From a virus: a DNA stretch of 47,948 nucleotides. Location: positions 1 through 47,948 of IMG/VR virus record IMGVR_UViG_3300005607_000418. The stretch is one strand, 5' to 3'. Below the pieces are notes generated by a model. It saw only the letters and a list, made by a program, of their open reading frames with translations. It was not told the origin of the DNA and ran no database searches. Positions 24,501 through 30,768 of this stretch are shown in pieces. Made by a program: the position numbers and the translations under genes. How positions within the stretch are numbered: position 1 is the first letter of the stretch; each line of letters starts with the position of its first letter.

Positions 24501-27500
24501 AGGGGCAGGCGTTGCGGGGCGTGCTTCTCCACTTCCGCGCGCATGCGCTCGGCCGCAGCCTTGCCCAGGGTCAATTCGACTTCGGTGTAGTTGTGCTCAT
24601 AGGCCGCCTGGGAGGCGTGATGGCGCGAGGATTCCTGCCGGCGCAGCTCCGCGGCGCCGCGCTTGCCATGCGTGGCCTGCAGCCGGTCCAGGTGGCCATC
24701 CAGATAGGCTTTCTCGCGCTTCTGGTGGGCGCGGGTGGCGTCGTAGTAATTTTCCGGGGTGCCGTGCTCTTTCTGGATGTCCTCGATGCCCTGCGTGTCG
24801 GCCCACTGCAGCCCGCCCTGTTGGGTTTCGCCACTCTTGACCGCTTCGGCTGCCGGCGTGACACTGGAATTAGAGCCGCCTGACGGTGGATGACCGCCAC
24901 CTCGCGGAGTGATCTGCGGGGCTCCGGGGACGAGAGGAGACCCCTCGGTAGACGGCTTTTCATACGCCGTCACCAGCCAGCGCTTCTTTACCCCGTCATA
25001 ATCCAAGCGCACGCCGGCCTCGTGCGTTTCGCTTTCCAGGCGCGCGGTGCGGCCGTCGTTCTTGACCACACGCATGCGCGGAATGAGGTCTGCGAGGTCC
25101 TCCAGGTGCAAATCTTTCTGGCCTTCCGCATGCTTGCTTACGATGTGTGCCAGGCCGCCGCGCTCATCGCCCCAAATCAGGTCGATCCAGCCAAGTTCCG
25201 GGTGATGCCAAACGCGCGGCACTTCGCCGGTGCGGGCGGCGAGCAGGTGCGCGATCGCCTCGGCCGGTTTAGCTGAAAACTGGCGGAAGATCGGCCCGTG
25301 CGGCCCGGTCTCCTGATCGGCTTCGGATCGGATCGGCGCCTGTGCCGATTCCGGCCGCGCCATAGCCTCAGCCCAGTCGCGGCCCTGGACGGTGGTGGCG
25401 TATGCGCCGTTATTCCCCTGCTGGAGGATGTAGCCGCGGCGCTTCAGCTCCTCCAGATCGGCGGCGTCAAACTCCTTTTCCACCTTGGCGGGCAGACTGG
25501 CGGATTGGGTGCGGCCCGCCAGGGAGCGAATCACTGCGGCGAGGCGGGCGTCCCGGCTCGGGGCTGCGGCCGCCTCCGATGTGCCGGGCGGGAGTGCTTG
25601 GCGGGCGGCCGTCGCAAACTCCGGATGCTCCGGATATTGGCTTTGCGTGGCGTCAACCGCCTGTGCCAAGTTGCCGCTGGCATCGTAGTTGCGCTGCAGC
25701 GACTCCAGCCAATGCAGCGCGGCCTCGTGGTCCTCCCGCGCGCCATTCCAGTGAATCCCGCCGGTTTCGTCGGTGGCATGCACCAGGTTGGCCACCGCGC
25801 GCACGATGGGATGTCGCACGTCCAGCGATTCCAGCGGGCTCCACTGGTAGCCGGTTTCGCGCTGGAACGCTTCGGGGCTGTCCCATTCGCGCTCTTGGAT
25901 CGGGATGACGCCACGCTGCCCGCGCTCGTAATCGGTGGCCACGATCACGCTGCCGCGCTCGCTCAGAACCCAATACCGTGACTTGCCTTCGGCATCCTGG
26001 CTGAGCGGAATTTCTCTGCCGGGCCATACCTTTCCGCCTGCCTGCGCGGCCGTAGGAGGCTCATGTGGTAAGCCTGCCGGCGTGCTTTTCTGCGCCGGCG
26101 CCAGGCCGGCCTCTTCCAGGCCGGCTACGATGTCGTCCACGCTGAGCCCGGCCTGGCCGAACAGATCCGGCTCCGCCTGGCTCTCGGACCCCAAATCCCC
26201 TGCTGGCTGCGCTAGCGGGGCCGCTGGCGGGGCTGCCACGGCCGGGGGAGGGGTCGGCTGCCCGGGCGCCGCTGGGGCGCTCTCTGGCTGCCCGTTGGCC
26301 ACGCCGGCGGCCGGCGCCTGCTGGCTGCGCGCGATGGAGGCCTCGATGCGGGCGATGGCCGCGCGTTTGTCGGCGGCTACCTGCTGGTTGCCGGCGGCTT
26401 CGGCTTTGGCCAGGTCCGCGCGCAGCGCGGCCAGCACGCCCGCCTGTACCTGCGCGGGCGTCTGGCGCTGCGGCTCGGGTTTCTGTTGGGTGGCCGCCGG
26501 GGCCGGCTGCACCGTGGCCGGATCCAGTTCTACGGCGCCGCCCGCCGCCGCCGGGGCCGGGGCGTTGGCCGTGGCCGCCGGCGCCGGGGCGGCTGGGGGC
26601 GCCTCGATCATCTGCCGGAAGATGGGTAGCGGCAGCGTGCCGCGCACGTTTCCCGCCGGCGTCTCGGCCACGAAGGACACTTGCCCCTGCTGAATGGCGT
26701 GAATCGTGTACTTGCCGCTGGGCCGCTCGATGACTACCGTGCCGTTGGGGCCGGGCTGGATATCAGAGGGCAGAGCGTGGTTTTGGGTGAGTGTGGAGAC
26801 TTCAGCCGCAGGCACTACCGGAGGCGCGCCGCCTACGTCGCCGGGGCCGCTGTAGGGCGTGCGCGACACCGTGGCCTGCCGGCTCTGCAGCCAGTTCTGG
26901 ACTACTTCCGGCGTGCCGCTGACCAGGGCCTTGCTGGTGGGGTCGGCGCTCTCGGTGATGGTGTGCACCACCCGCGAGCCCTTGGTCACGCGCGTGGGCG
27001 GGTTCCAGGGCGTATCCGGGTTCTGCACTTCGCCCACCACCCGCGGCACTTTGGCGGGCGGCTGCAAATACACCGTCTGGTTGCCGATCTGGATGGGGAG
27101 CGGTTGGCTGCGGTCCAGGTCCTTCCAGGCCTGCGCCGCCAGGCGCCGGCCCTGCTGGGCGAGTGCTTCTGCCGTGGCCGCGGCCTGCTCATTGGAGACC
27201 GGGGGCGTGGCGATGCCGCCGGTTTGGGTCGCCCGGGTTTGGGCCTCGGGCGTGGGGCCTTCAGGGTAGGCCTTCAGAACTTCGTGGCCGGCCCGGATCG
27301 CCCCTACTGCGCTGGCGCCCAACAGTAGCGCGTTGATGGCCGTTTCCGCGGCCTGCTCCATGTTCCGCGGGACGCCGCCTTGGGCCAGGTTCTTGCCGCC
27401 CACCACTAGGCCCGCGGCCGGTACGGCCGCATGGGCGGTGACATCCAGGGCCTTCAAGACGCTGGGCAGATCCTTCAGCGCGCGCGCCACCGGCGCCAGG

Positions 27501-27982
27501 TTGGCAGCCGCCGGCAACGCTTCGCCGCCCACCAGGAAGGCCAGCGCATAGCTGGCGCTCTCGGGGCTCAGCGTGTTGACGATGCCGCGCAGCGCCCCGC
27601 GGGTGATTTGCGCGGGCACACTGGCATCCTGGTCTGCGGGCGGAATCAGCTTGGCGTAGCTGCCGCCGAAGCCCAGCGCCTCGCGCATCTCGCCCGGATG
27701 GGAGGGTGGCGTCTCCTCGATCGGCTCGCCGTGGTACACCCCGCGCCGGCCGGGCTCTGGCGGTCCCTGCAAACCGGCCGGGATGGGCGCACGGCCCGCG
27801 GGCGGTGGTGTGTAGCTGCCGGGTTGCGGCCCGGTGGTGCGCGTGACCGGCGCCTCGGGCGCGATGGCGCTGGGTTCCAGTTCGATAGAGTTGGGCTCCA
27901 GCTCTACCGTCCTGGCGAGCGGGGCGGGCGCGATCGCACGCGGATCTAGCTCGATGCTCGAAGCGTCCAGTTCGACAGGCAT
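12548..27982 (-). CDS. Giant 5144-aa polyvalent protein: nuclease, N6-methylase and DarB-like SNF2 helicase
   Basis: One uninterrupted ORF, probably injected with the DNA. Residues 3-42 are two copies of VELxxxSIELxPxAIAP. 125-235 has hydrophobic helices. 604-628 and 1630-1654 are a repeated GLSVDDIVAGLEEAGLAP module. About 895-1010 is a barnase/EndoU/colicin-like phage nuclease domain (LIWGDERGGLAHIVSKH; HIVSKH at 946-951). 1070-1250 and 1359-1480 are two copies of a TPENYY...EVE.RLGK..ADRMRAEVE module. About 1281-1304 is a KALLRAIPGATWNAEEKAW motif. About 1765-1820 looks like a winged helix. 2068-2360 is an adenine methylase (LEPGMGIGNF 2192-2201; motif IV NVPF at 2258). 2884-3527 is an SNF2-type helicase (GAGKT 2913-2917, VDEAD 3078-3082, FMTGTP, QQRDGRAVRQGN 3471-3482). 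The rest is linker and helical, with one membrane-like helix near 4915-4930. Such proteins resist host restriction (DarB-like). Confidence 0.9.
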   Translation of the reverse strand: MPVELDASSIELDPRAIAPAPLARTVELEPNSIELEPSAIAPEAPVTRTTGPQPGSYTPPPAGRAPIPAGLQGPPEPGRRGVYHGEPIEETPPSHPGEMREALGFGGSYAKLIPPADQDASVPAQITRGALRGIVNTLSPESASYALAFLVGGEALPAAANLAPVARALKDLPSVLKALDVTAHAAVPAAGLVVGGKNLAQGGVPRNMEQAAETAINALLLGASAVGAIRAGHEVLKAYPEGPTPEAQTRATQTGGIATPPVSNEQAAATAEALAQQGRRLAAQAWKDLDRSQPLPIQIGNQTVYLQPPAKVPRVVGEVQNPDTPWNPPTRVTKGSRVVHTITESADPTSKALVSGTPEVVQNWLQSRQATVSRTPYSGPGDVGGAPPVVPAAEVSTLTQNHALPSDIQPGPNGTVVIERPSGKYTIHAIQQGQVSFVAETPAGNVRGTLPLPIFRQMIEAPPAAPAPAATANAPAPAAAGGAVELDPATVQPAPAATQQKPEPQRQTPAQVQAGVLAALRADLAKAEAAGNQQVAADKRAAIARIEASIARSQQAPAAGVANGQPESAPAAPGQPTPPPAVAAPPAAPLAQPAGDLGSESQAEPDLFGQAGLSVDDIVAGLEEAGLAPAQKSTPAGLPHEPPTAAQAGGKVWPGREIPLSQDAEGKSRYWVLSERGSVIVATDYERGQRGVIPIQEREWDSPEAFQRETGYQWSPLESLDVRHPIVRAVANLVHATDETGGIHWNGAREDHEAALHWLESLQRNYDASGNLAQAVDATQSQYPEHPEFATAARQALPPGTSEAAAAPSRDARLAAVIRSLAGRTQSASLPAKVEKEFDAADLEELKRRGYILQQGNNGAYATTVQGRDWAEAMARPESAQAPIRSEADQETGPHGPIFRQFSAKPAEAIAHLLAARTGEVPRVWHHPELGWIDLIWGDERGGLAHIVSKHAEGQKDLHLEDLADLIPRMRVVKNDGRTARLESETHEAGVRLDYDGVKKRWLVTAYEKPSTEGSPLVPGAPQITPRGGGHPPSGGSNSSVTPAAEAVKSGETQQGGLQWADTQGIEDIQKEHGTPENYYDATRAHQKREKAYLDGHLDRLQATHGKRGAAELRRQESSRHHASQAAYEHNYTEVELTLGKAAAERMRAEVEKHAPQRLPLRENFRYFWHTLRNGDKIEGTAGTVEVVKTDGFHMQPILPTGGAGGRWAAFGSGAREVSQVEVRFPNGKLHSFRQEDFEKYLYDDTLAAEGEPEEKPTTQVSAPAAAEGQKLLAITGQTFKYKALLRAIPGATWNAEEKAWIIPDTEANRAQVQRISRELSWRAFTPQPEAQLPAAPADLRWTDAAMAEAEEAGSLTGPTTTPENYYVSMRTEQKRKKEFIDGYNARLRGASRAGRGAPFVRKKIVANQRDAEREYAQNYSEVERRLGKPAADRMRAEVERGPQALQPPAVGQLVKLTSTEDYHTYNLKTVWNWLRVIRADQNTVTVRETHLPTDPAQDFGPEVEIPLSQIGQRDETPKPAEKPAAPSRPELDQQTRREVYETAIDNLRADSKDVRGLIANQGGRAWVLKDDASVKRLRAAVASAAEILEKVAPPESSNARNALESALADGRILLAEVEHARPEPFAEGEPDLFGDAGLSVDDIVAGLEEAGLAPPQKEPTLEDKVNEAKGTTPLFREGERVTWQDRNGKTLTGTVRGNVYADIDDYADVDTDQILHAGGVPIGRIEHVPLPRLQRIETPAKSAPEPAKPTKVPTATQKAQAEAQPLSDTERAVLEHTAAGHGSQGFDLLTSLTEGGLAEDAANRTIYQLVRRGLIQRINDPEADGDRFVRTPAGTAALRSTAPPPAAESAQPKPEKHANPLEQAAADAAARLRAKYLKNTTLNAGIDPADLRDLTVIGAKYILDGAIQFEAWSKQVMAALGDLVRAIAETSKLTTDAVLRQVYQYAAGAAKRYGVAAEPAPAPAKPTTIEAEGTHATSTGSGGQAGSRTERPSTETAGGVAGEPPVTLPHPGAEGQAVRPPVGANGAHAAPNPAAPARPAETELRPGGGDRPTRGAATPVTGLEGDYRLTPEQAAEIESRGAKTKVRNNLEAIRTVKQIIQEGGRPATLEEQQKIAGFVGWGASEISQGVFTGYKSDWAGIREDVENALTDAEYEAARTSTENAHYTRRDLARAMWDLAVRLGFRAGGSVLEPGMGIGNFFMMMPEELIPGTSRTGVEMDLLSGAMARALFPGSQILVKPYQKTNLPDGYFDLVIGNVPFAGHGVVDPVFKRWPFLTENVHNYFFAKSMEKLRPGGVMIAITSRYSMDGKGQAFRKWMAERAELLGAVRLPRDTFQGNAGTGVTTDILILRKRIPGGIPISNEAWAESREMETKDGFKVDVNEYFHRHPEMMMGEMQGGTQYRRGYPELFGEFSLEGLQERFERLPEDVMPSWNPQQIGAPGELAENYPEASYLKNGQYGYVNGALVQKDGAYLRPVPVKPNSVKAKRMKGLIELRGAAREVIRSQHLDLSEEEILEARQNLNKVYEGFVKQHGPVNVLGNALTFGEDPDWPVLTGLLEDYDKKAMAAARQALEGRQGQYLVTPQGDVVLTDGKPKGQRWTVARKRPVFRERTIQKPARITHVETGAEALAVSLNDYGHMDWDRMQELTGREPEDLQQELAGKIFRNPISKQWETADEYLSGNVRQKLADAEFAAREHPEYAGNVEALKAVQPPWKEPGKIRANLGATWIPDSDYTQFAREVLKVESDSNEPLVRLVSLTGGYGVRPTFTFLDNGVANTTEFGTPYFSGMDLFELSLNGRTPVARDYYEDANGAERSVKNPDATIEANEKQRLLNDKFAAWLWSDPERAQRLAEKFNWERNNLRLREYDGSHLTFPGLNTSWLRAGKPDPHQVNAVWRTIQSGNTLYAHVVGAGKTLEAIMAAMELRRLGLAKKPMVVVPNHLVGQWRDDWMRAYPAAQILVPTKKDFEKQNRQKLMSRIASGNYDAVIVGHASFEKLPVKDETFEEFINHELADINAALEAARRGKSAQDERRDPTVKQLVRRRAQLEARLEKRTHREDKDTGLSFEELGVDQLFVDEADLFKNLGYLTMMDRVAGLPNTDSNRATDMLLKTQYVMNLHGGDRGVVFMTGTPVSNSIAEVWTMMRYLMPRYLEREGLNQFDAWAKTFGQTRTQMEVAPEGGRFIQRTRFNKFQNASQMMNMFRVVADIRTAQQLNLPTPAIWKGGYVDVISPASDLLKQYIELIGERADAVRAGEVEPDEDNMLKISSDGRKASLDLRLVLGQSAGEDPQSKVNKCAANVVEIYKEFAEHKATQLIFLDLSTPKSEKVRRKKSKPSGQVANPETANLPMRRELPGNAAEEETAEANLYGEKEEPEEEEAETTEEARERFHIYGELRKKLIAGGIPPEQIAFIQDAKTDDQKSDLFAAMRRGDVRVLMGSTEKMGAGMNVQDRLVALHHLDSPWRPRDMQQRDGRAVRQGNELWDAHHIPVRLYRYMTEGSFDAFMWETLAAKAAPIEQLMSGDPSIDEVDELSPLVLSYEQAKAASAGNPLVREKIILDQDIHKLEVMRGAWLSEQSNIAQQLAQLPGEIQGTRQHLQQYDQDIATRDAHPEMVVEGVTYEGKEIRAKGAEALMHLLQGLGPIAQRTPLQASYRGFALLATPETEFLEARVETEKRGGRLYVRERTPDSKYFYWLVTTPDIKASRSYMRADLGLKALDQQDAEAVHAAWDKVRKSEGHWEQSGQVQVYTRPGLALKADSNTYLISTNYSNPVGTIQSLEHQVSFEDSTRFSRDHLRRLEKSQAELESKAGQAFPREEELQKMLRRQAELAQQLGETEDDRQALAAAEEGDARNPLAPYLKDPNASLRAKWFPSKKFFGTGMHGRKYVIKARAVSKFLAVQEEKGNARQHEQPQYHVVHMPSGRQVRGNFAQDYQAVAYARQASKALPWDWAKPPEGFSEQLEQFNASFVPPTETPEDYKKRIDAARQAPAEATPEEALELRRQEQDLGADVGALAAALDSIEDRGTEDAEIERAHDTLERFGLQVAETSEAELRQGARKLLDQKIAERQKIRRQLGGLFVEQPGGLDEYERAILRHTSHQPQTAEELEQAVAEDVDAYAKSRMATALTRLLQAGYVREKGGAWTRTEEGTLAYRRYGHERGSLSLRPRVTAAQIARQLEPVVLESPADVLRKMGGPAYWVEPGGKLLEVEAPGRETIDTHNQAAQRILGQRPGGTANELMRARDTLLAQGYIRLRGVNVMAEPQAYGNLGFQTAVQQAANYARYTGAGVIVLEAGRSRRAVPLADVPELLADPAKYLRRAAQRGSAPMLIDLADWIARQFETTGPQVNYSGLGALSDRYLRNLSQLQKASAAAHTAAVRAASSRAQAATILRAAVPAILKELHGGNFTWPELRLALIESRLRGLRERWQNFAEQVDQIPDNGLRTALNEQFLELLAAIEGKRGMPEDVAQTAVALAAAEDWDTLRAFLAQTFRDAAANVQTVMPAAWYDAVTADAHVQRALATYQRLVERPMAENHALNEGVFSDALGPLHTYYPLIPTEKPQHAPGPGRRLPYRTPKNAANKFATGLAEGYDATMQALRDRLTGAVRANDKAALLRALEEEGLLESAGREQRTFVYQGVEYEGERVEISPERLILTNGKHVHVPARMGIMPRWLHRELRPILEGQRLDTPTVIDRILRKLNTFALAGPADFVFHTSNLLGTLVANTPFLENSPTGKVLSLPLAKKFYAVGKVLATDPTTRQSAEDLVEMAKLGLVPDRYGSVTLSQRAAEELGAEQQAWNLPVGGGRTIPIPKGFGAALYGPKGIDVRARLVMYRLAKSLNPDATPQELFDFVNQLGNYVPALQGEIERALKSSGFAPFFTAGSTMIRNGIHAWAGNGPMPKSGAGLRLWQQLTGGALGLLALWAVVYKEYTGKWPWKDKRAKLLQIPANERDRRSALGKALWGQGSETGYLNFGFFNPLVLRGGRALGLPGAMETYALGGSPGQAAEAAQRDVINAFAHPALGPPARGAFVLATGQETYLTGLRDRQGRVGLQFFPAIPPRTKPGLPAIGERMRAAGRELNAFYGAVGSATGLLGEEAFNRKGNAYLRMVLDLSLPGLVGNASNPYKRAEMLRQQRTGTR
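23021..23095. repeat. Direct repeat copy A inside giant gene
   Basis: 75 bp encoding the module EPDLFGDAGLSVDDIVAGLE and EAGLAP. It matches copy B (26099-26173) at 71 of 75 bases by eye, with 3078 bp between the copies. Confidence 0.88.
26099..26173. repeat. Direct repeat copy B inside giant gene
   Basis: 75 bp encoding EPDLFGQAGLSVDDIVAGLE and EAGLAP. The high identity to copy A (23021-23095) suggests a recent duplication or gene conversion, and recombination between the two would delete about 1026 residues in frame. Confidence 0.88.
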
Positions 27983-27997
27983 GATTTTCGAGAGAGG

Positions 27998-29629
27998 TCA
28001 GTCCAGAGGCTCGGCGCTGACTTTGCCGTTGGGCTTCAGGCCGAGAAACTTGTAGCGCTTGCCGCCGCTCACGATGGTCTGGCCCACGGTGTAGCTGGCG
28101 CCGTTGATTTTGTACTGCTGCGGCGCCGCGGTCTTGCTGGGCACCGGCGCGGTGGGTTTGGCGGCCGGCGTGCCGGCAGTCTGCAGGCCGGCCTGGGCAG
28201 GCGCCGGCGTGCCGGCGCTTTGTTGCGGACCATTCGCGGGCCGCCCCGTGCCAAACAGCTTGGCATCGCCGGCGTCCAGCGCCGCCCAGGCGTCCTCGGT
28301 GGCCACGCCCACCTGGCGCCCGGAACGCTGCAGCAGGCTGTTTTTGTCCGCGATGGTCCTTTTGAGTTCGTCGGTCACATCGCCATAGCGCCCGCGCATC
28401 TCTTCCACCAGCGCCGCGGCCGTCTCCTCGTCGCCCTGCGAAGCTGCCGCCATGGGCTTGACGTTGCCCAGGCGATCCACATACAGCTTGTGATTCACCG
28501 TGCCATCGTTCTCTTTGGTGCCGGCGATGGCCGCGCCCAACTGCTTGCGCTGCCGGTTCAATCCGTTCTCCACGGGAGCCAGGCGCGCCAACAGGCGATC
28601 GGCTTCCCGCCGGTCGATGGGGCCGGTGCCGTTGGCCGCGTTCAGGCGCTGGAGTTCTGCGCTCACGCGCTGACGTTCCAGCCCGATGCGCGCCCAGCCT
28701 TGCTTCTCCAGTTGCGCCTGGTGTTCCTCCATTTGGGCTTCCCGGTCGGCTTGGGTCTGTTGCGCCGGGGTCATGCCGATGCGGCCTACCTGTTGCGCGG
28801 TGTCTTCGTCCCAATCATCGGGATGTGGGAATTGATCGCGTACCTTCGCATCCAGGCCATACCAGACCTTGGCGTAGCCGGCCTGGTCGGGGGCGGCAGC
28901 CAGTATGCCGGCCGCGTTCTGCCGGTTGGTCTGCGCCAGGTCCGCCTGATTCTTGGCCGTGGTGCTCTGATTTCGCGCGATAATGGAATCCGATACGGCC
29001 TTCTCGCGCATTTCCCGCAGCGTGGCCAGCGCCGCCTGGTGCTGTTGTTGGGCCGTCATGGCCTGATCCTGGAAGCGCTGCATGGAGGCCTCCAGATCCG
29101 GGCCGTAGGGATGGCTCAGCATCTCCTGGGCCTTCTGCGGATCCAGGAGCCTTTCGTTGACGGCTTGCTGCACAGCAGTCTGGTAGGCCTGCGGCCGGCT
29201 GGCTGGATCGGCGCCCAGCACCGCGCCGAAGAGGGAACCCAGGCGGCCCGCCCGCGTGCCGTTCAGCTTCACCTGTGCCTCGGCCGCATCAAAAGCGGAT
29301 TTCAGGTTGGCGCGCCGGGCGGTGTCGTATTTCAGCGCTTCGCTGCCGTAGCCGGCCGCGCCCAAGCCCTTCATCACCGCCGCCGAGTCGGTCACCAGGT
29401 TGCCGGCGGGGTCAATGGCGGAGTGCTGATCGAGCAGCCGGCCCAAGGTCTGCTGCGCGTCCATCTCGCGCTGGCGTTGCTGGTTCTCCAGTTGGTAGGC
29501 GTGAAGCTGCTCGTTGTGCAGTTGCTGCTGCTGCAGCATGCCGCGCAGCGCCAGCACGCGCCCGTAGACTTCCATGGGGTTCTCGACGGGGGCGGGGCGC
29601 ACGGCCAGGGGGATCGAGGCGTCTAGCAT
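27998..29629 (-). CDS. Coiled-coil virion/DNA-ejection protein
   Basis: 543-aa protein. The start MLDASIPLAVRPAPVENPME is a recurrent N-terminus of phage proteins in this position, as recalled. A long Gln/Arg/Leu coiled coil follows (LRGMLQQQQLHNEQLHAYQL ... NQQRQREMDAQQTLGRLL), then more helices (AQEMLSHPYGPDLEASMQRF) and a C-terminal Ala/Pro-rich linker ending in a small SH3-like strand domain (NGASYTVGQTIVSGGKRYKF). Such long helical proteins next to P22 gp7/gp20-type genes are typically ejected into the host and help form a conduit. The ATG at 29629 has AGGAG nine bases upstream. It precedes the giant gene by 15 bases, which links the two in function. Confidence 0.68.
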   Translation of the reverse strand: MLDASIPLAVRPAPVENPMEVYGRVLALRGMLQQQQLHNEQLHAYQLENQQRQREMDAQQTLGRLLDQHSAIDPAGNLVTDSAAVMKGLGAAGYGSEALKYDTARRANLKSAFDAAEAQVKLNGTRAGRLGSLFGAVLGADPASRPQAYQTAVQQAVNERLLDPQKAQEMLSHPYGPDLEASMQRFQDQAMTAQQQHQAALATLREMREKAVSDSIIARNQSTTAKNQADLAQTNRQNAAGILAAAPDQAGYAKVWYGLDAKVRDQFPHPDDWDEDTAQQVGRIGMTPAQQTQADREAQMEEHQAQLEKQGWARIGLERQRVSAELQRLNAANGTGPIDRREADRLLARLAPVENGLNRQRKQLGAAIAGTKENDGTVNHKLYVDRLGNVKPMAAASQGDEETAAALVEEMRGRYGDVTDELKRTIADKNSLLQRSGRQVGVATEDAWAALDAGDAKLFGTGRPANGPQQSAGTPAPAQAGLQTAGTPAAKPTAPVPSKTAAPQQYKINGASYTVGQTIVSGGKRYKFLGLKPNGKVSAEPLD

Positions 29630-29644
29630 GGGGAAAGCTCCTGT

Positions 29645-30763
29645 TTACGGGTGCGTCAGCCCGTAGTAGTTGTACGGGTCGGGATTCACCGCCGGCGGCG
29701 GCAGCAGGCTGGCCGCCGGGGTGCTGGCAATTACCTGGTCCATCACCGCGGGCGGCGCGCCGCCGTAGCCCGGATTGGGCACATAGGCGCCCACCGTGCC
29801 GGAGCCATACGGGTTCAGCATCCGGCTGAGGCCGTAGGTTTGCGCGGCATTGGCCACGCCGCCCAGGGCGGTCTGCCAGGCGTTCGCCGCGCCTACCGTA
29901 CCGGCGGCCTGCGCGTTGCCCACGCCCATCAGATCGTTGCCCACGTCCTCGGCGGTGCGTAGCCCCAGGTTGCCGTTGTATTCGGCGCCGGTCAGGCCGA
30001 TGTCGCCCACCCGGTTGGCCGCGTTATAGCGCGTGTTGCCGCTGAACAAACCCGCGTTCAGGGTGTTGGCGGCGGTCTGGTTGCCGAAGTTGGTGGATGT
30101 GGCGTTGAACTGCTGCGTGCCGAACTGCCCCAGGTTGGCCAGGTCCAGCATCCCGGCGAGCGTATTGTTGCGGTTGGTCTGGAAGGTGGTCAGGGCGCGG
30201 TTGTAGGCGTTCTGATAGGTGGTGTCCGCGAGCCCCTGGCTGAAGCGCGTCAGAGCCTTCAAGCTGGAACTGCCGCTGGCCCCGCCGCGGGCGGAAGCGG
30301 CATTCTGCAACGCGCGCGTGCCTTGCTGCAAGGTGAACTGGTAGCCCGGCTCGTTTTTCAGGTCCGCCGGGTTGAAGCTGAATTCCTTGCTGAGTGCCCC
30401 GCCCGGCGCCAGCATGCTGGCCAGGCTGGTGACGCCCTGCTGGCCGGCCGCCAGGTAGGGATTCAGGTTGGCCTGCTGCTGCGCGTAGACATCCGAGAGC
30501 GTGGCGTTGGCGCGATCCGTGCCGCTCCATACGTCCTGGATGGCGCGATCCGCGCCGGCATTCACGTCGCCCGCGGCCGCAGAGACGGCCCGATCCATGC
30601 CGCCCTGCGCTTCCGCGCCGGCCTGCTGCACGTTGCGGCCCGCCTGGATTCCTTTGTCGGCCAGTTGCTGGGCCGCCTTCTTGGACGCGGAAGATCCCAG
30701 CAGACCCCCGAAAATGGAAGTGCCCGCGGAGATTCCCGCGGCAAGTAATCCGCCGAATGGCAT
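29645..30763 (-). CDS. P22-type DNA transfer/ejection protein
   Basis: 372-aa protein starting MPFGGLLAAGISAGTSIFGG, a glycine-rich hydrophobic N-terminus typical of ejected virion proteins. A helical region (KKAAQQLADKGIQAGRNVQQ), then the recognisable phage DNA-transfer segment: NEPGYQFTLQQGTRALQNAA, SARGGASGSSSLKALTRFSQ, TTYQNAYNRALTTFQTNRNN. The C-terminus is Asn/Gly-rich and ends NPDPYNYYGLTHP. GAGGAG lies nine bases before the ATG. This family is injected into the cell envelope during infection. Adjacent ejection genes and the giant polyvalent gene are likely partners. Confidence 0.78.
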   Translation of the reverse strand: MPFGGLLAAGISAGTSIFGGLLGSSASKKAAQQLADKGIQAGRNVQQAGAEAQGGMDRAVSAAAGDVNAGADRAIQDVWSGTDRANATLSDVYAQQQANLNPYLAAGQQGVTSLASMLAPGGALSKEFSFNPADLKNEPGYQFTLQQGTRALQNAASARGGASGSSSLKALTRFSQGLADTTYQNAYNRALTTFQTNRNNTLAGMLDLANLGQFGTQQFNATSTNFGNQTAANTLNAGLFSGNTRYNAANRVGDIGLTGAEYNGNLGLRTAEDVGNDLMGVGNAQAAGTVGAANAWQTALGGVANAAQTYGLSRMLNPYGSGTVGAYVPNPGYGGAPPAVMDQVIASTPAASLLPPPAVNPDPYNYYGLTHP

Positions 30764-30768
30764 TGTGA

